NCBI GenBank assembly: GCA_022559845.1
Contig: CM040121.1
Location: 348,104,243-348,168,242 of the forward strand
DNA length: 64,000 nucleotides
Source of the DNA: Amorphophallus konjac
Lineage: Eukaryota > Streptophyta > Magnoliopsida > Alismatales > Araceae
Direction: 5' to 3'
Shown piece by piece: positions 31,036 to 40,439 of this stretch (positions within the stretch are counted from its first letter, which is position 1; the number at the start of each line of letters is the position of its first letter). The position numbers and the translations under genes are program-made. The notes below the pieces were generated by a model, which did no database searches, was not told the DNA's origin, and saw nothing but the letters and a program-made list of their open reading frames with translations.

Positions 31036-34000
31036 TTATGACACCTCTGTGTAGTAGGATGCATCGAGCATATGGCACTCGAATACTTCGAAGGGATGCA
31101 GATCCGCAGACACCCTTTCTTCTTTTCCTTCATGGCAGTATTTAATGCACTGATGCAACGTGGACGGCACTATCTGATATTCATGCAGCCACGGTCTCCC
31201 TAGCAGGGCCATATATGTGGTGTTGGAGTCGATTACATAGAATCGTACCACGGTAGTGAGATCCCCCAATGTGAGGTTAAAATCAGCCACCCCAAGGGGC
31301 GTCTCACATTTCTGGTTGAATCCTGCAATTTTCATGTCTCTGACCTTGGTAAGCTGCAGATCAAAGTAATATTTTTGGAAGATGCGGTATGGGAGAATGT
31401 TCACGGCAGCCCCGGGATCTATCAGTATCCTGCTCAGTGGCTGACAGTTCAGGGAGCCCCTCATATACAGCAGTCTGTCATGGCAGGAATTCGAAATCAG
31501 CATGTCATCCTCTGTGAATGTAACTGACGGCCCAGAATTCACTTCTGTCAAGAGTGCTTCATATTGTGCCGGCGACTGCAAGGCATCAACAATTGCTTGG
31601 CGAGCCTCTTCACTCAGAGAGAGAATCTCCCAGATGGAGAATCTGGTAGGGAGCTTCTTTAGCATTTTCATGATCCGGCTGCCCACCCTGACATTAGACA
31701 GTCTCATTTCTTCAGCCCATCGGGGTTTAGGAGGTTCATGCGGTGCCCGTGGCCTCTGCTGCCCAGTGCTGGTTTCATCCCCTGGACTGATTTCTTGGGG
31801 GGCTTCTTCTATAGCAACGGCCCCCGGTGCCGTCAGAGGGTTATCCCCTTCTTTCTCATTCTGCTTGTAGGCTACAGACGCCGATTGCTGAGGTCTCTTG
31901 CCTTTATCTGGCCCAGCCTGTATCGACTGCCCATTTTCCAGACTAGACAGAAATTCCAGAAATGTTGGAGTTTGACCTCCTTTCTTCTTTTCTTGGTACA
32001 AGCTGGCAGGGGGAGGAACCTGGACACCTCGTACCTCCGGTTCGAGAATTTGGTAGGGCTGTTCCCCTCTGAACATAATGTTATGATTAGCTGGTGGTGG
32101 GCGCCCCCACCTTCTTCCGGAGCGTGTTGCATGTGCTGAGGTTGAGGCCTCGGCATGGTTGGCTTCTAGCGGGGCATTTGATGTTTCATCCTCATCATTC
32201 TCCCCGGGCGAGGTAAAGAGTGCCGACAGGGTGTTACATTGTACTGTCACGACCCTCTTTCCCTTCTTGGACTTGGGCCGTCTCTTCTTTTTCTGGGAAT
32301 TTGGCTTTATTGGCCCCTGCCCCCAGAAGGGTTCAGTCTCAGCTTTTTCTTGTTCTGCCTCTGACTGATCTTTAATTTTCAATTCTTCGAGCTGTTCCCA
32401 GAGTATACAGTCTTTCACTAGCAGGTGCCCGGGCTTTTTCTGTTCATATTCATCGAGCCCATTAATATACTGCTGTAAACGCCTGGCTACAGGACTTACT
32501 TCCTTATGTGCGGGTAGGGGGACTTGTCTTCTCCGGTTATGAGTGGGGATCCGGATGACTGGCCCTGTCTCAACTGTGCGCCATACTGGCTTTACTGGAG
32601 GTGGTTCGGGCCTTGGTGTGACACCGCGGATAACTGCTCCATTGGTATTGGCTATAGGAGTCTTATTTCTGTTCTTTATGGGTTTCATTTGCCATCCTTC
32701 CTGATCCTTCAGTGGGGTGAGGAAGCAAGCTTCATAAGTATGCCTAGTACATTCTTCAAAGGCCTCCTTAGGCAGCTGCTGGTAGATTGAAATCATATTG
32801 GCGGCCATTTTTAATGCCGGAGGCTCATGTGGACGAGGTGGCTCTACCTGGTAATCTCCCAGCTGTAGCTCGCCCTTTTTGACCATGCCTTCCATAATAT
32901 CTTTGAAGACGTAGCAATCTTCAATTGCGTGCCCCAGCGCACGATGATATGGACAGAACAGTGGATCACTTTTCTTTGCCGCGTCATCGGGTCTCTTTGG
33001 TTCAGGCAATGTTACCTTGTTGAACTTGTATGCCCAGTTGAATAGTGCGGTTGTCTTATCTTTCGGGAAAGAGTACGGCTTTCTCATTTTATTTCTCAGA
33101 GAGACTTTATCTTTTCTTTCTGCTGTGTCTGCTGGCGGGGGAGCTTCATCTGCCCCCTTCTTCCCTTTTTGTTGCTCGAAGGTTCTGAAATTGACGGTGT
33201 TGGCCTCAGAGTGCGATGGTCGTCGATCATTAGATTTCCCTTTCGGCACAGTTGGAGCATTGGTCGTCGGATGCTTATACAGGAACGTCTCGACCTCCGC
33301 CACTATATTGTTCAATCGGTCAAATGTTCTGACATCTGCACCAATCATCTTTTCCAGTACCTCTCTCCTGAGGCTCTGCTTACATATTTGCACTGCATCT
33401 TCTTGATGAGGAGGTCTTCTGCATCTCATAGCTAAGTTCCTCCACCTTTTGATGTAGTCCAGTGCTGTTTCATCTTGCTTTTGCCTGGTTGCATATAGTT
33501 CTGCTATTGTAATTTCTCTTTCCGTGACGTGAAATCTGTCGCGGAACTTTCTTTGCATATCAGGCCAATCGGTCACCGACCCAGCCGGCAGGCTTGAATA
33601 CCATTCAAAGGCTATCCCGGTGAGGGATGAGTCGAAGAACTTAAGTAGATAAGCTTCATCAGCTGCCAAGTCACCAATGATTGTGGTGTAGTAAGCTATG
33701 TGCTCCCTGGGAGAGCCCTGGCCATTAAATTTTTCAAACTTCGGCGGCTTACTGACGCCTGGAGGTAGTCTCTTAGCAGCATACTGGGGAAAATATGGTA
33801 CCTTGTACACATCGTAGGTACTAGCATCATCACCAGTCTTTTCAGACAGCTTCATCTCCATAATCTTTTCGATCATCAGCTTCTGGGCTATGGCTGGATC
33901 TATGTTTTCTGGGAAGAAGTGAGCTTGTTGCTGACCGTAAGGAGTTGTCATCACAGTTGCGCGCAAGGCTGGTGCGGCAGGCTGCGTCTTAGATACAGAG

Positions 34001-34158
34001 GGCTGAGCCACCGTCTGCTGCAGAACGGGTTGGCTAGGTGCTTTGCCCTTATCAGCCGGGAGAGGATTAGCTGGGATAGCCATTTCTGTTGAGCTGGTAG
34101 TCTGCCCCACAGGCTCGGCTTGCTTGGAGACCGGTGTAGCTTCATGCCTCTCATTTAG
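31036..34158 (-). CDS. Gag and aspartic protease of giant element
   Basis: Gag packages the element RNA; the protease cuts the polyprotein. The retrotrans_gag core is near 33,700-33,350 (LKFFDSSLTGIAFEWYSSLP, WPDMQRKFRDRF, YIKRWRNLAMRC). A zinc-knuckle-like motif CPYHRALGHAIEDC has the spacing CX2HX4HX4C, with His in place of the second Cys of the classical knuckle. Long basic/Pro-rich spacers follow. The protease lies near the end: ILIDPGAAVNILPY (active-site D-P-G in place of D-S/T-G) and YMALLGRPWLH. The 3' stop TAA at 31,036 is internal to the polyprotein frame. The frame opens after the stop at 34,159, so this part is not an independent gene. Confidence 0.9.
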   Translation of the reverse strand, partial: LNERHEATPVSKQAEPVGQTTSSTEMAIPANPLPADKGKAPSQPVLQQTVAQPSVSKTQPAAPALRATVMTTPYGQQQAHFFPENIDPAIAQKLMIEKIMEMKLSEKTGDDASTYDVYKVPYFPQYAAKRLPPGVSKPPKFEKFNGQGSPREHIAYYTTIIGDLAADEAYLLKFFDSSLTGIAFEWYSSLPAGSVTDWPDMQRKFRDRFHVTEREITIAELYATRQKQDETALDYIKRWRNLAMRCRRPPHQEDAVQICKQSLRREVLEKMIGADVRTFDRLNNIVAEVETFLYKHPTTNAPTVPKGKSNDRRPSHSEANTVNFRTFEQQKGKKGADEAPPPADTAERKDKVSLRNKMRKPYSFPKDKTTALFNWAYKFNKVTLPEPKRPDDAAKKSDPLFCPYHRALGHAIEDCYVFKDIMEGMVKKGELQLGDYQVEPPRPHEPPALKMAANMISIYQQLPKEAFEECTRHTYEACFLTPLKDQEGWQMKPIKNRNKTPIANTNGAVIRGVTPRPEPPPVKPVWRTVETGPVIRIPTHNRRRQVPLPAHKEVSPVARRLQQYINGLDEYEQKKPGHLLVKDCILWEQLEELKIKDQSEAEQEKAETEPFWGQGPIKPNSQKKKRRPKSKKGKRVVTVQCNTLSALFTSPGENDEDETSNAPLEANHAEASTSAHATRSGRRWGRPPPANHNIMFRGEQPYQILEPEVRGVQVPPPASLYQEKKKGGQTPTFLEFLSSLENGQSIQAGPDKGKRPQQSASVAYKQNEKEGDNPLTAPGAVAIEEAPQEISPGDETSTGQQRPRAPHEPPKPRWAEEMRLSNVRVGSRIMKMLKKLPTRFSIWEILSLSEEARQAIVDALQSPAQYEALLTEVNSGPSVTFTEDDMLISNSCHDRLLYMRGSLNCQPLSRILIDPGAAVNILPYRIFQKYYFDLQLTKVRDMKIAGFNQKCETPLGVADFNLTLGDLTTVVRFYVIDSNTTYMALLGRPWLHEYQIVPSTLHQCIKYCHEGKEERVSADLHPFEVFECHMLDASYYTEVS

Positions 34159-35085
34159 CTATCTTCTGAGAGCATTGATCTCTTGTTGATATCTTCTAAA
34201 CATCATCTGGATCATGGGATCCAGGGTTGACGGGATCTGTAGATCTTCTGAAGTCCCCTCAGCATCGTCGACGAAGGAATTATCTTCATCTTCGGCTGTC
34301 ACCACATTAACTGTCATAGTGGTGATCTTGCGGACTTCATCATTAGTCTTCACCTTATCTTTTGCCGCCTTGCCTCTTCTTGTGATGGGTCCTGGTCTGG
34401 TTGCTAGTCTGAGCAGTTCATCCGGCTGTGTTGGCAACATATCCTGCCCTCTGACAAGCCCGGCCATATTGCAGGCAAAGATCTGCATCTTTTCCCTCTG
34501 CCTGTAGACTTTCCTTCTCATCTGATCGGGGTATTTGAGCCGGTCAAAGATCGATATTCTTTCTCTAGCTTCTTCCCTGTGCAGGTCTTCTTTCCCATAT
34601 CCGGCTCTGTGGCCTTCTTCATAATCATTGGAATCGGAGGAGGAGACTCTGAGCATCACTTCTTGAAGGGTTTCTTCTTCTTCATCATCCATGGTGCCCA
34701 AGGCACGGGATAATCTTTGCTGCCCGAGGGCGGAGCTCCCCAGGTAGTGAAAGTAGTCTTGAGCCACTTGTTTCATCTCCTCTTGATTGTGCCTTCGTGG
34801 CTTTGGTTGGAGCATCAATCTTTCCTGGCTCTTCTGCTGATAAGCCAGTCTCTCCACCTGAGCAGTCAAGTGCTCGGCTCTGCAGTATTTGAATATATCA
34901 GCCTGTCTGGCACAAGCTCTTGGTCTTCTTAGAGTGGCAGCAGCGACTGGTTCGCTTATTCTCATTTCCTCTTCCTCCCTGAACCTTCTACTCCCATCTT
35001 GGCAGCAGTTGGCAGTAGCAGCATAATTCTTTCTTTCCCATCTTTTGCCCCCAGCCATGGGGTGAGTGACCGTGAGGTCTTCCTT
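34159..35085 (-). CDS. N-terminal polyprotein segment 2 (pre-gag)
   Basis: Same frame as gag, bounded by TAG at 35,086 and TAG at 34,159. It is Arg/Glu-rich with SSSDSNDYEEGHRAGYGKED and IFDRLKYPDQMRRKVYRQ. It ends in a likely helical stretch (MIQMMFRRYQQEINALRR). No domain is recognised. It would form part of a long extension N-terminal to gag. Confidence 0.65.
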   Translation of the reverse strand, partial: KEDLTVTHPMAGGKRWERKNYAATANCCQDGSRRFREEEEMRISEPVAAATLRRPRACARQADIFKYCRAEHLTAQVERLAYQQKSQERLMLQPKPRRHNQEEMKQVAQDYFHYLGSSALGQQRLSRALGTMDDEEEETLQEVMLRVSSSDSNDYEEGHRAGYGKEDLHREEARERISIFDRLKYPDQMRRKVYRQREKMQIFACNMAGLVRGQDMLPTQPDELLRLATRPGPITRRGKAAKDKVKTNDEVRKITTMTVNVVTAEDEDNSFVDDAEGTSEDLQIPSTLDPMIQMMFRRYQQEINALRR

Positions 35086-35868
35086 CTACTGATATCTTCT
35101 GCCCCTCATCCTGGGGTGAATAGTAGTCAGGTTTCTTCCTTCATTCTTTTCCTCATCTCTCCTACCCCGAGCCCTGGGGTGAACAGCAACATCATTTCTT
35201 ATGTCTCTTCCTTCTTCTCTTCTGCTTCCTGCCCTGAAGCGGGCAACAGTGGTATCAACAATGTTTTCTTCCTCCTGAGCTGGGACCCAGCTCCGGATCT
35301 TCTTCGGCCGCCAGATCTGCCTGAACTTGGGCGGCTTCGGCGCCAGTGGCCTTCTATCCTCCTCTTTCATGTCGGCCCTCCTGGCGGCTAGTACCCGGAA
35401 CCTGTTGGTAGTAGGCACAGTCGGGACGATCACGTTTGGCTTGACCGCCCTTGGGCAACCACTGAGGTTTACCCGGACATCTCCAATCAGCATTGTCTTT
35501 CCTGAGTTGGATATCCGACGACCCGCAGCAGTGGATCGGGCTCTCCTGTCGGATCTCCTCCTTTTTCCAGCAGCAGAGGACGTGCCCCTTCTCGCCTCGT
35601 GATGGACGAAGCAGGCCACGACCTCAGGAGTATTCTGCGTCACCCGGCTCATTTTGGGGTTGGTAGCTTGCGGTAATGTCTCGACAACAGTCTTTTGCTC
35701 CTGGTTGTCGATCTCGAGCAAGTCAGTGAAGATGAGGCCCAAGCAGTTGGGCATCCCGACAGCAGGCGGCATCGATCCGAACGAAAGAGGTACCGCCAGG
35801 TAGCCTTCTCGAACATGCACATCGACCGCTTCTTGATCAAAGCATACAGACATGATTCCAGCCGTCAT
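35086..35868 (-). CDS. N-terminal polyprotein segment 1, first ATG of gag-pol frame
   Basis: The ATG at 35,868 is 120 bases inside the 5' LTR edge and opens the frame that runs to 26,521. It starts MTAGIMSVCFDQEAVDVHV and then becomes very basic (RRGTSSAAGKRRRSDRRARS). The C-terminal end has repeated HPRARGRR/HPRMRGRR motifs, suggesting RNA or DNA binding by charge only. Ogre elements are known for an extra ORF upstream of gag; here it is joined in the same frame. Confidence 0.65.
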   Translation of the reverse strand: MTAGIMSVCFDQEAVDVHVREGYLAVPLSFGSMPPAVGMPNCLGLIFTDLLEIDNQEQKTVVETLPQATNPKMSRVTQNTPEVVACFVHHEARRGTSSAAGKRRRSDRRARSTAAGRRISNSGKTMLIGDVRVNLSGCPRAVKPNVIVPTVPTTNRFRVLAARRADMKEEDRRPLAPKPPKFRQIWRPKKIRSWVPAQEEENIVDTTVARFRAGSRREEGRDIRNDVAVHPRARGRRDEEKNEGRNLTTIHPRMRGRRYQ

Positions 35869-35964
35869 CGTAGCTTCCTGAAAATAGAGAAAGCATACAA
35901 AATCAGAAATTTGAGGGGGGGCCCGCTGGGCCTCCTATTTTGGCGTAGAGATGAAGGGAGACTA

Positions 35965-35983
35965 GGTCCCACCGGGCGTGCCA
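35965..35983 (-). promoter_or_regulatory. Primer-binding site of giant element
   Basis: Minus strand TGGCACGCCCGGTGGGACC, four bases from the LTR edge at 35,988. It shares TGGC and GGTGGGACC with the site of element 1. The tRNA is not named. Confidence 0.7.
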
Positions 35984-35987
35984 GACT

Positions 35988-38782
35988 TGTGGACGCGGGA
36001 TTTTTCTTCCGTTATCTTATTTAATTTTATTTGTTTATTTATTGATTTATTATTTTATTTGTTAGGCGTGCCAGTCACCATGGTGACAATTTTTATTATG
36101 CGCTCGATCTGACTTGGTCAGTCGATAGTGAAGTCCGAGTCGAGACCGGAAGTCCGTCATACCATAAAGGCTATGACGTTAATTACGCCCTTCCTAAGAA
36201 GGACAACCCTTGATTAAACGCCGAAATAGGAGGCCTCATAAGGCAAACAGATATTCATGTGCACAATTTTAAACTTCATACCAGGGCCAAGAAGGCGGGT
36301 AAGATAATAACATCAACCACAGAAACAGACGATATCGTTGAATCAGTAGTTCAAAAACTGGGTGTAGGGGAAAGGGGAGAAGGCGGATTTCAATCACAGG
36401 CAGACTGAGCTGTAACGCTGATGGGGTTTTAAAGCATCGATCAACATTTCGACATCATTTCCTCTTGATCCGGATCATGCCCAGGGGAGAATAGGCTATC
36501 ACCCACGGAGTGCCGGGATGAAAGCCGAGAGATAGAGAGGCCGAACCTCCCACATTACACATGTATGCCCTGGGGCAATGTTTGACTCTTCCCTTATAAG
36601 AGCTGGTGGCACTCATGCATTGGCAGAGCTCACCGGAGCTAAAAGGGGGATGGGTTGTCGTAATCCCGACACGAACTGATGGAACATAAGGGAGTCTGAC
36701 TCCCTTTAATTTTATCTCCGGGACATATCTAGTGATCCACGGATATCCCTGTGTGGGTTTGCTCTGGGTGTTGGGGTTCATTGGGTGGCAGATTAGGCTC
36801 TCGGCGCACTCTGAATGGGCACGGACTCTCGGCATGACCCAAAATGGGAAGGCCAGGGCTCCCGGCGCCAATGGCAAGAAGGCCGGGGGTTCCCGGCGCC
36901 AAGGTGAGAGGGCCGGGGCTCCGGCGCGATGAAGAGGAGGCCAGGGGGTTCCCGGCGCCAATGGCAAGAAGGTCGGGGGTTCCCGACGCCAAGGTGAGAG
37001 GGCCGGGGTTCCCGGCGCGATGAAGAGGAGGCGACGCCAAGGTGAGAGGGCCGGGGTTCCCGGCGCGATGAAGAGGAGGCCAGGGGGTTCTCGGCGCAGG
37101 CTTCCCGGCGCGAGGAGGAAGTGTTAAAGGGGGGTTTCGGCGCGACCAATCATGAGAAAAGGAGGCTCCCGGCATAGGTTTCTCAGCACGGAGAAGAAAT
37201 GGTGGAGGACCTTTTCGGCTTGGGCATAGTAGGGGTTCTCGGTGCAAGAAGGCTCACGCCGAGGGCTATTCACCTGTTCTACTGTTCTTGGAGCCGAGAT
37301 AGATGAGGGTGCCGAGATGTGTTTCAGGGTTCTACGGCACTCTGCTTTTGGGGTTTCTTTCTGGGATTCAGGCAACGGCTGGGAATTCAGGATGCAAATG
37401 AGGGGGGAAGCCAAGGGCTTTGCTGGGGCAGTGCCAGGGGATCACTGGAAGGCGAAGTTTATGGAGGGCTCGAGATCATCACCCATTTAAAACCCTCTGG
37501 AGATATGTTTTTCTGTCGCCGGCCGTCCAGGGAAACCAAGGGATAACTGTCCCTGATTCCTGGGGCGACCTTGATGGCTTAAGAAAAAGGAAAAATGAAA
37601 TGAAAGATGGGGAGACTACCCAACGTAGGCATCACTGAAGGGGTGAGAGGATAGAGTCCAATAACCCATGGATGTGAAGATTGGGACTCTTCCTTCGACA
37701 TTCCCCAAGAAGAACAATCGGAGCATAGAGACCTGAAGCATCAGAACGATCATTCAAGACATTGAGCAGCACTCATTCGAGAGAAACCAGAGAAGGGAAG
37801 GCTTCATCAGTTCACGTTCAATCGAACCAGAAACATGGATACATATAAGGAAGAAGAAAGAAAATGGGGAAACGCCCACACAGGCCATCAAAGCATTTCG
37901 TTCCATTGCATCATTCCAAACTTACACCAATCACAAGGGGGAAATGAGGGAAAGGGAAATAGAACGAAGGCCGGGATATCCCGGTTACATTCGATAAATC
38001 GAGGTAAGACTCGTAAGATTACATGGAGAAGAAAAGAAAACATGGGGGGAGGGCGGAGCATTGACTCCTCTCCCTCCCCAGCTGCCCACCTGGAGCTTCT
38101 TCTCCTTCTTCCTCTTCTTCTTTTTTTTTCTCTTGCTCTGTTGGTCTCCTCTCTCTTTTCTCTATCGTTCCCTCTTTTTCTATCGTCCGCCCCCTTTTTT
38201 CCTCGAGGGGAAGGGGGTTTTATAACTGTATTTTTGTATCTTCTCGGCAGGCCTGTCACGGCGCGCCTCAACTGAGGGACTTCCCGACGCGCAGGACTTC
38301 AGCTTCTCGACGCAGCTCTTGGACTTCGACAAGAAGATCCCGGCGCCACTTTTATAGGCCAACTTAGGTCTTTTAGACTAGGCCTCTTATTGGTCCTTCA
38401 AGTACATCAGCACCCAAAAGGGCCCTCTATTGGTGACATAGTTTCTATTGAGATCATTCATAGGTTTTTCATCAATCGGTAGACCGGGGTTTCATCGGCG
38501 TTGCCATCTGAATGATGACAAAACCGGACATCATTTCATTGGTATCGTCATCGGAATGCTGACAAGACCGGACATCAGCTTTAGCCTGGAAAGACTTCAG
38601 CCAGGTGACTGCTATTTCATCAGTGCCGTCGTCTGACTGACAATGGCATCGGACATCAGCTTGGCCGGGAAAAGGCTTCAGCCGGGTAGATGGTTGATGA
38701 ACTTCGTCATCGATCTTTCACTATTGGTCTGATCTTCCTTTCAATTCTGTCTCTGCCCTTGCTCATTTTTAAGGTGTCAACA
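35988..38782 (-). repeat. 5' LTR of giant element (2,795 bp)
   Basis: Matches 13,752-16,594 from TGTGGACGCGGG to GGTGTCAACA. The TATA box on the minus strand (CCTATAAAAG) is at 38,349-38,358. It promotes the gag-pol transcript. Confidence 0.95.
38349..38358 (-). promoter_or_regulatory. TATA box in 5' LTR of giant element
   Basis: CCTATAAAAG on the minus strand, same place as in the other LTR. U3 lies to its right, R/U5 to its left. Confidence 0.65.
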
Positions 38783-38787
38783 CCAAC
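38783..38787. other. Target-site duplication CCAAC (right) of giant element
   Basis: Exact match to 13,747-13,751. Joining the flanks restores the end of the copia LTR (CCCAACA) followed by PMD gene B sequence. Confidence 0.95.
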
Positions 38788-38788
38788 A

Positions 38789-40369
38789 CAGTAGCTACAG
38801 TCGGGGTGGAGAGCTCCTCCTGATCACCTGCAATGCGAGCTGGCACATGCTCCTCCTCCGATGCCAATGCTATATAAAATAGAAGTATCAGCAACCTACC
38901 AAATGGTATAAATGAGCACCAAAAGGGGAGCAAAGAGCCCCTCATACCTACAGAAACAACCTCAGTCTCAACGGCCTCAATAGACGAGGCCCCAGAAGAG
39001 GAGGAACTAGAACTCCCCTCCGTCTCCATAGCGACGTTGCTGCTGCCCAAAGAGGTATGGGAGGAAGCCCCTGACGAACTCCCAGAGGCGGCGGAACTAG
39101 AATCCCCTGTGGATCGCCAAAACAATAAAGTAAGCACAGAATCCGGCCCTACAAGATGGACTAGCCAGCTAAAAGTGCTGAATAAAGCTGACCGGTCAAG
39201 GTACCCTTGTTTGAGATCCCCTCTATGTCAATGATCTCCTCGTCCTCTCTAGATGGAGCCATGGCTATAGGCTCCCGGCCTGCAACTCCAGCCACTTCAG
39301 GGGGAAGCTCACTCTCCTCCAAAGGAGATGAGGCACCTGTGACAAGCACCAGGGAGATTCCAGTATTAGTGAAATACAGAGAGCCAGCATAGGGGCTAAC
39401 TTCCCAGTCACATACCTGAGGGTCCCATAGTGGAGGACCCAACCATCCCCATAGTGCAAGATGAGACAACGGCCGACAGAGGAGGGAGAGGCAACTCCAT
39501 CAATGGCTGTGATAGCAGCATCGTTGCACCTCTAGTAACAAGGGCCGTCAGACCGCTTGCTACCCCCGACTCTACCTCAAAAAAAGGAAGCTCCGCCGTG
39601 GGTCTAGTACTGACCAGCTCCTGAACCATCTCCAAGGCAACCGCGCTGTCATCAGCTGGCAAATAAAAATAAATAGGCTCAGTCAACAGCACCAGTATAA
39701 CAAATGCAAAGAAAGGAGGCGTTAGCCCTCCCTATGATAGCTTAGCACTCACCTGAGCCATTTCTGGCTCCTTCATGCTCTTGCCCACCGATAGTTGTGG
39801 TGACTCCATCTCTACACCCAGAAGATATGGGGGGCCCTGCCGCCTATGCATATGAACATATAGCAGTGTTAATTTCCTAGTCAAAAGCATTGCTATACAC
39901 ATAACACTAGTCTTAAGGATTTTAACTATATGAACGGCCCCAGAAGTCTCTCCTGGCTCGAAGTAAGGAGGCACCTCAGTGTTGGGGCTGGTCTCCTCCA
40001 TCGCCCAGAGGATGTCCTCCACGTCAATGTTGCACTCGATCCCGTCCTCCCATAAAGGATCAGTCTCTAAAGTTGGTGAGAAGGCCACCTCTACCCCAGC
40101 TTCTAGCGGAGCTGCAAATCCAGCCATAGTAATAAAATTAGTCAATCATAATGACTAAACAAATATAAGGGGAAGAGTCAAGAATTGGCACTTACTCAAA
40201 GTCGGCTCCACCTCGATATGTTCGTCCTCCCCACACCTGTGAGAGGACTCCCTGGCCTCTGTCGTGCCAACATCCACTCAGGGACACTTCGACCGAGGCT
40301 GAAGATCCCTTTCACGACTGCCAGCAGTCGTCCCCACTGAAGAGTTGTTCCCTACTATAGGAGAACCTA
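38789..40369 (-). pseudogene. PMD-type gene copy B, 3' exons (truncated end)
   Basis: Minus-strand exon blocks matching copy A in the same order: FSPTLETDPLWEDGIECNID (about 40,060), VSTRPTAELPFFEVESGVAS (about 39,600), DEEIIDIEGISNK (about 39,230) and the Ser-rich exon GSSSGASSHTSLGSSNVAM (about 39,060). The last visible block (EEEHVPARIAGDQEELSTP) stops at 38,789 where the copia LTR end begins, so the coiled-coil tail is lost. Introns are short with T-rich acceptors on the minus strand, for example CATTCTATAG ending at about 40,370. Confidence 0.65.
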
Positions 40370-40439
40370 TAGAATGCACATGCCAGCAAATTACATCTCA
40401 GCCAAATAAACAAAGGAGAAAGGTAAAGACAATACAATA

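Larger units (their letters stand above)
13752..38782 (-). mobile_element. Giant Tat/Ogre-like Ty3/gypsy retrotransposon, 25,031 bp
   Basis: Complete by structure: two LTRs starting TGTGGACGCGGG and ending GGTGTCAACA on the plus strand, a perfect 5-bp duplication CCAAC, a primer-binding site (35,965-35,983) and a purine tract (16,595-16,608). gag-pol is on the minus strand (35,868 to 26,521). The order protease, RT, degenerate RNase H, second RNase H, integrase places it in the Tat lineage, whose Ogre members are known for such size. Between pol and the 3' LTR are about 4 kb of tandem repeats and an antisense spliced PMD gene. By hand, the LTRs differ at 9 of 660 positions over 15,241-15,900, 8 of them transitions, so insertion is fairly recent. 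Stop codons in gag-pol make this copy non-autonomous now. Confidence 0.95.
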
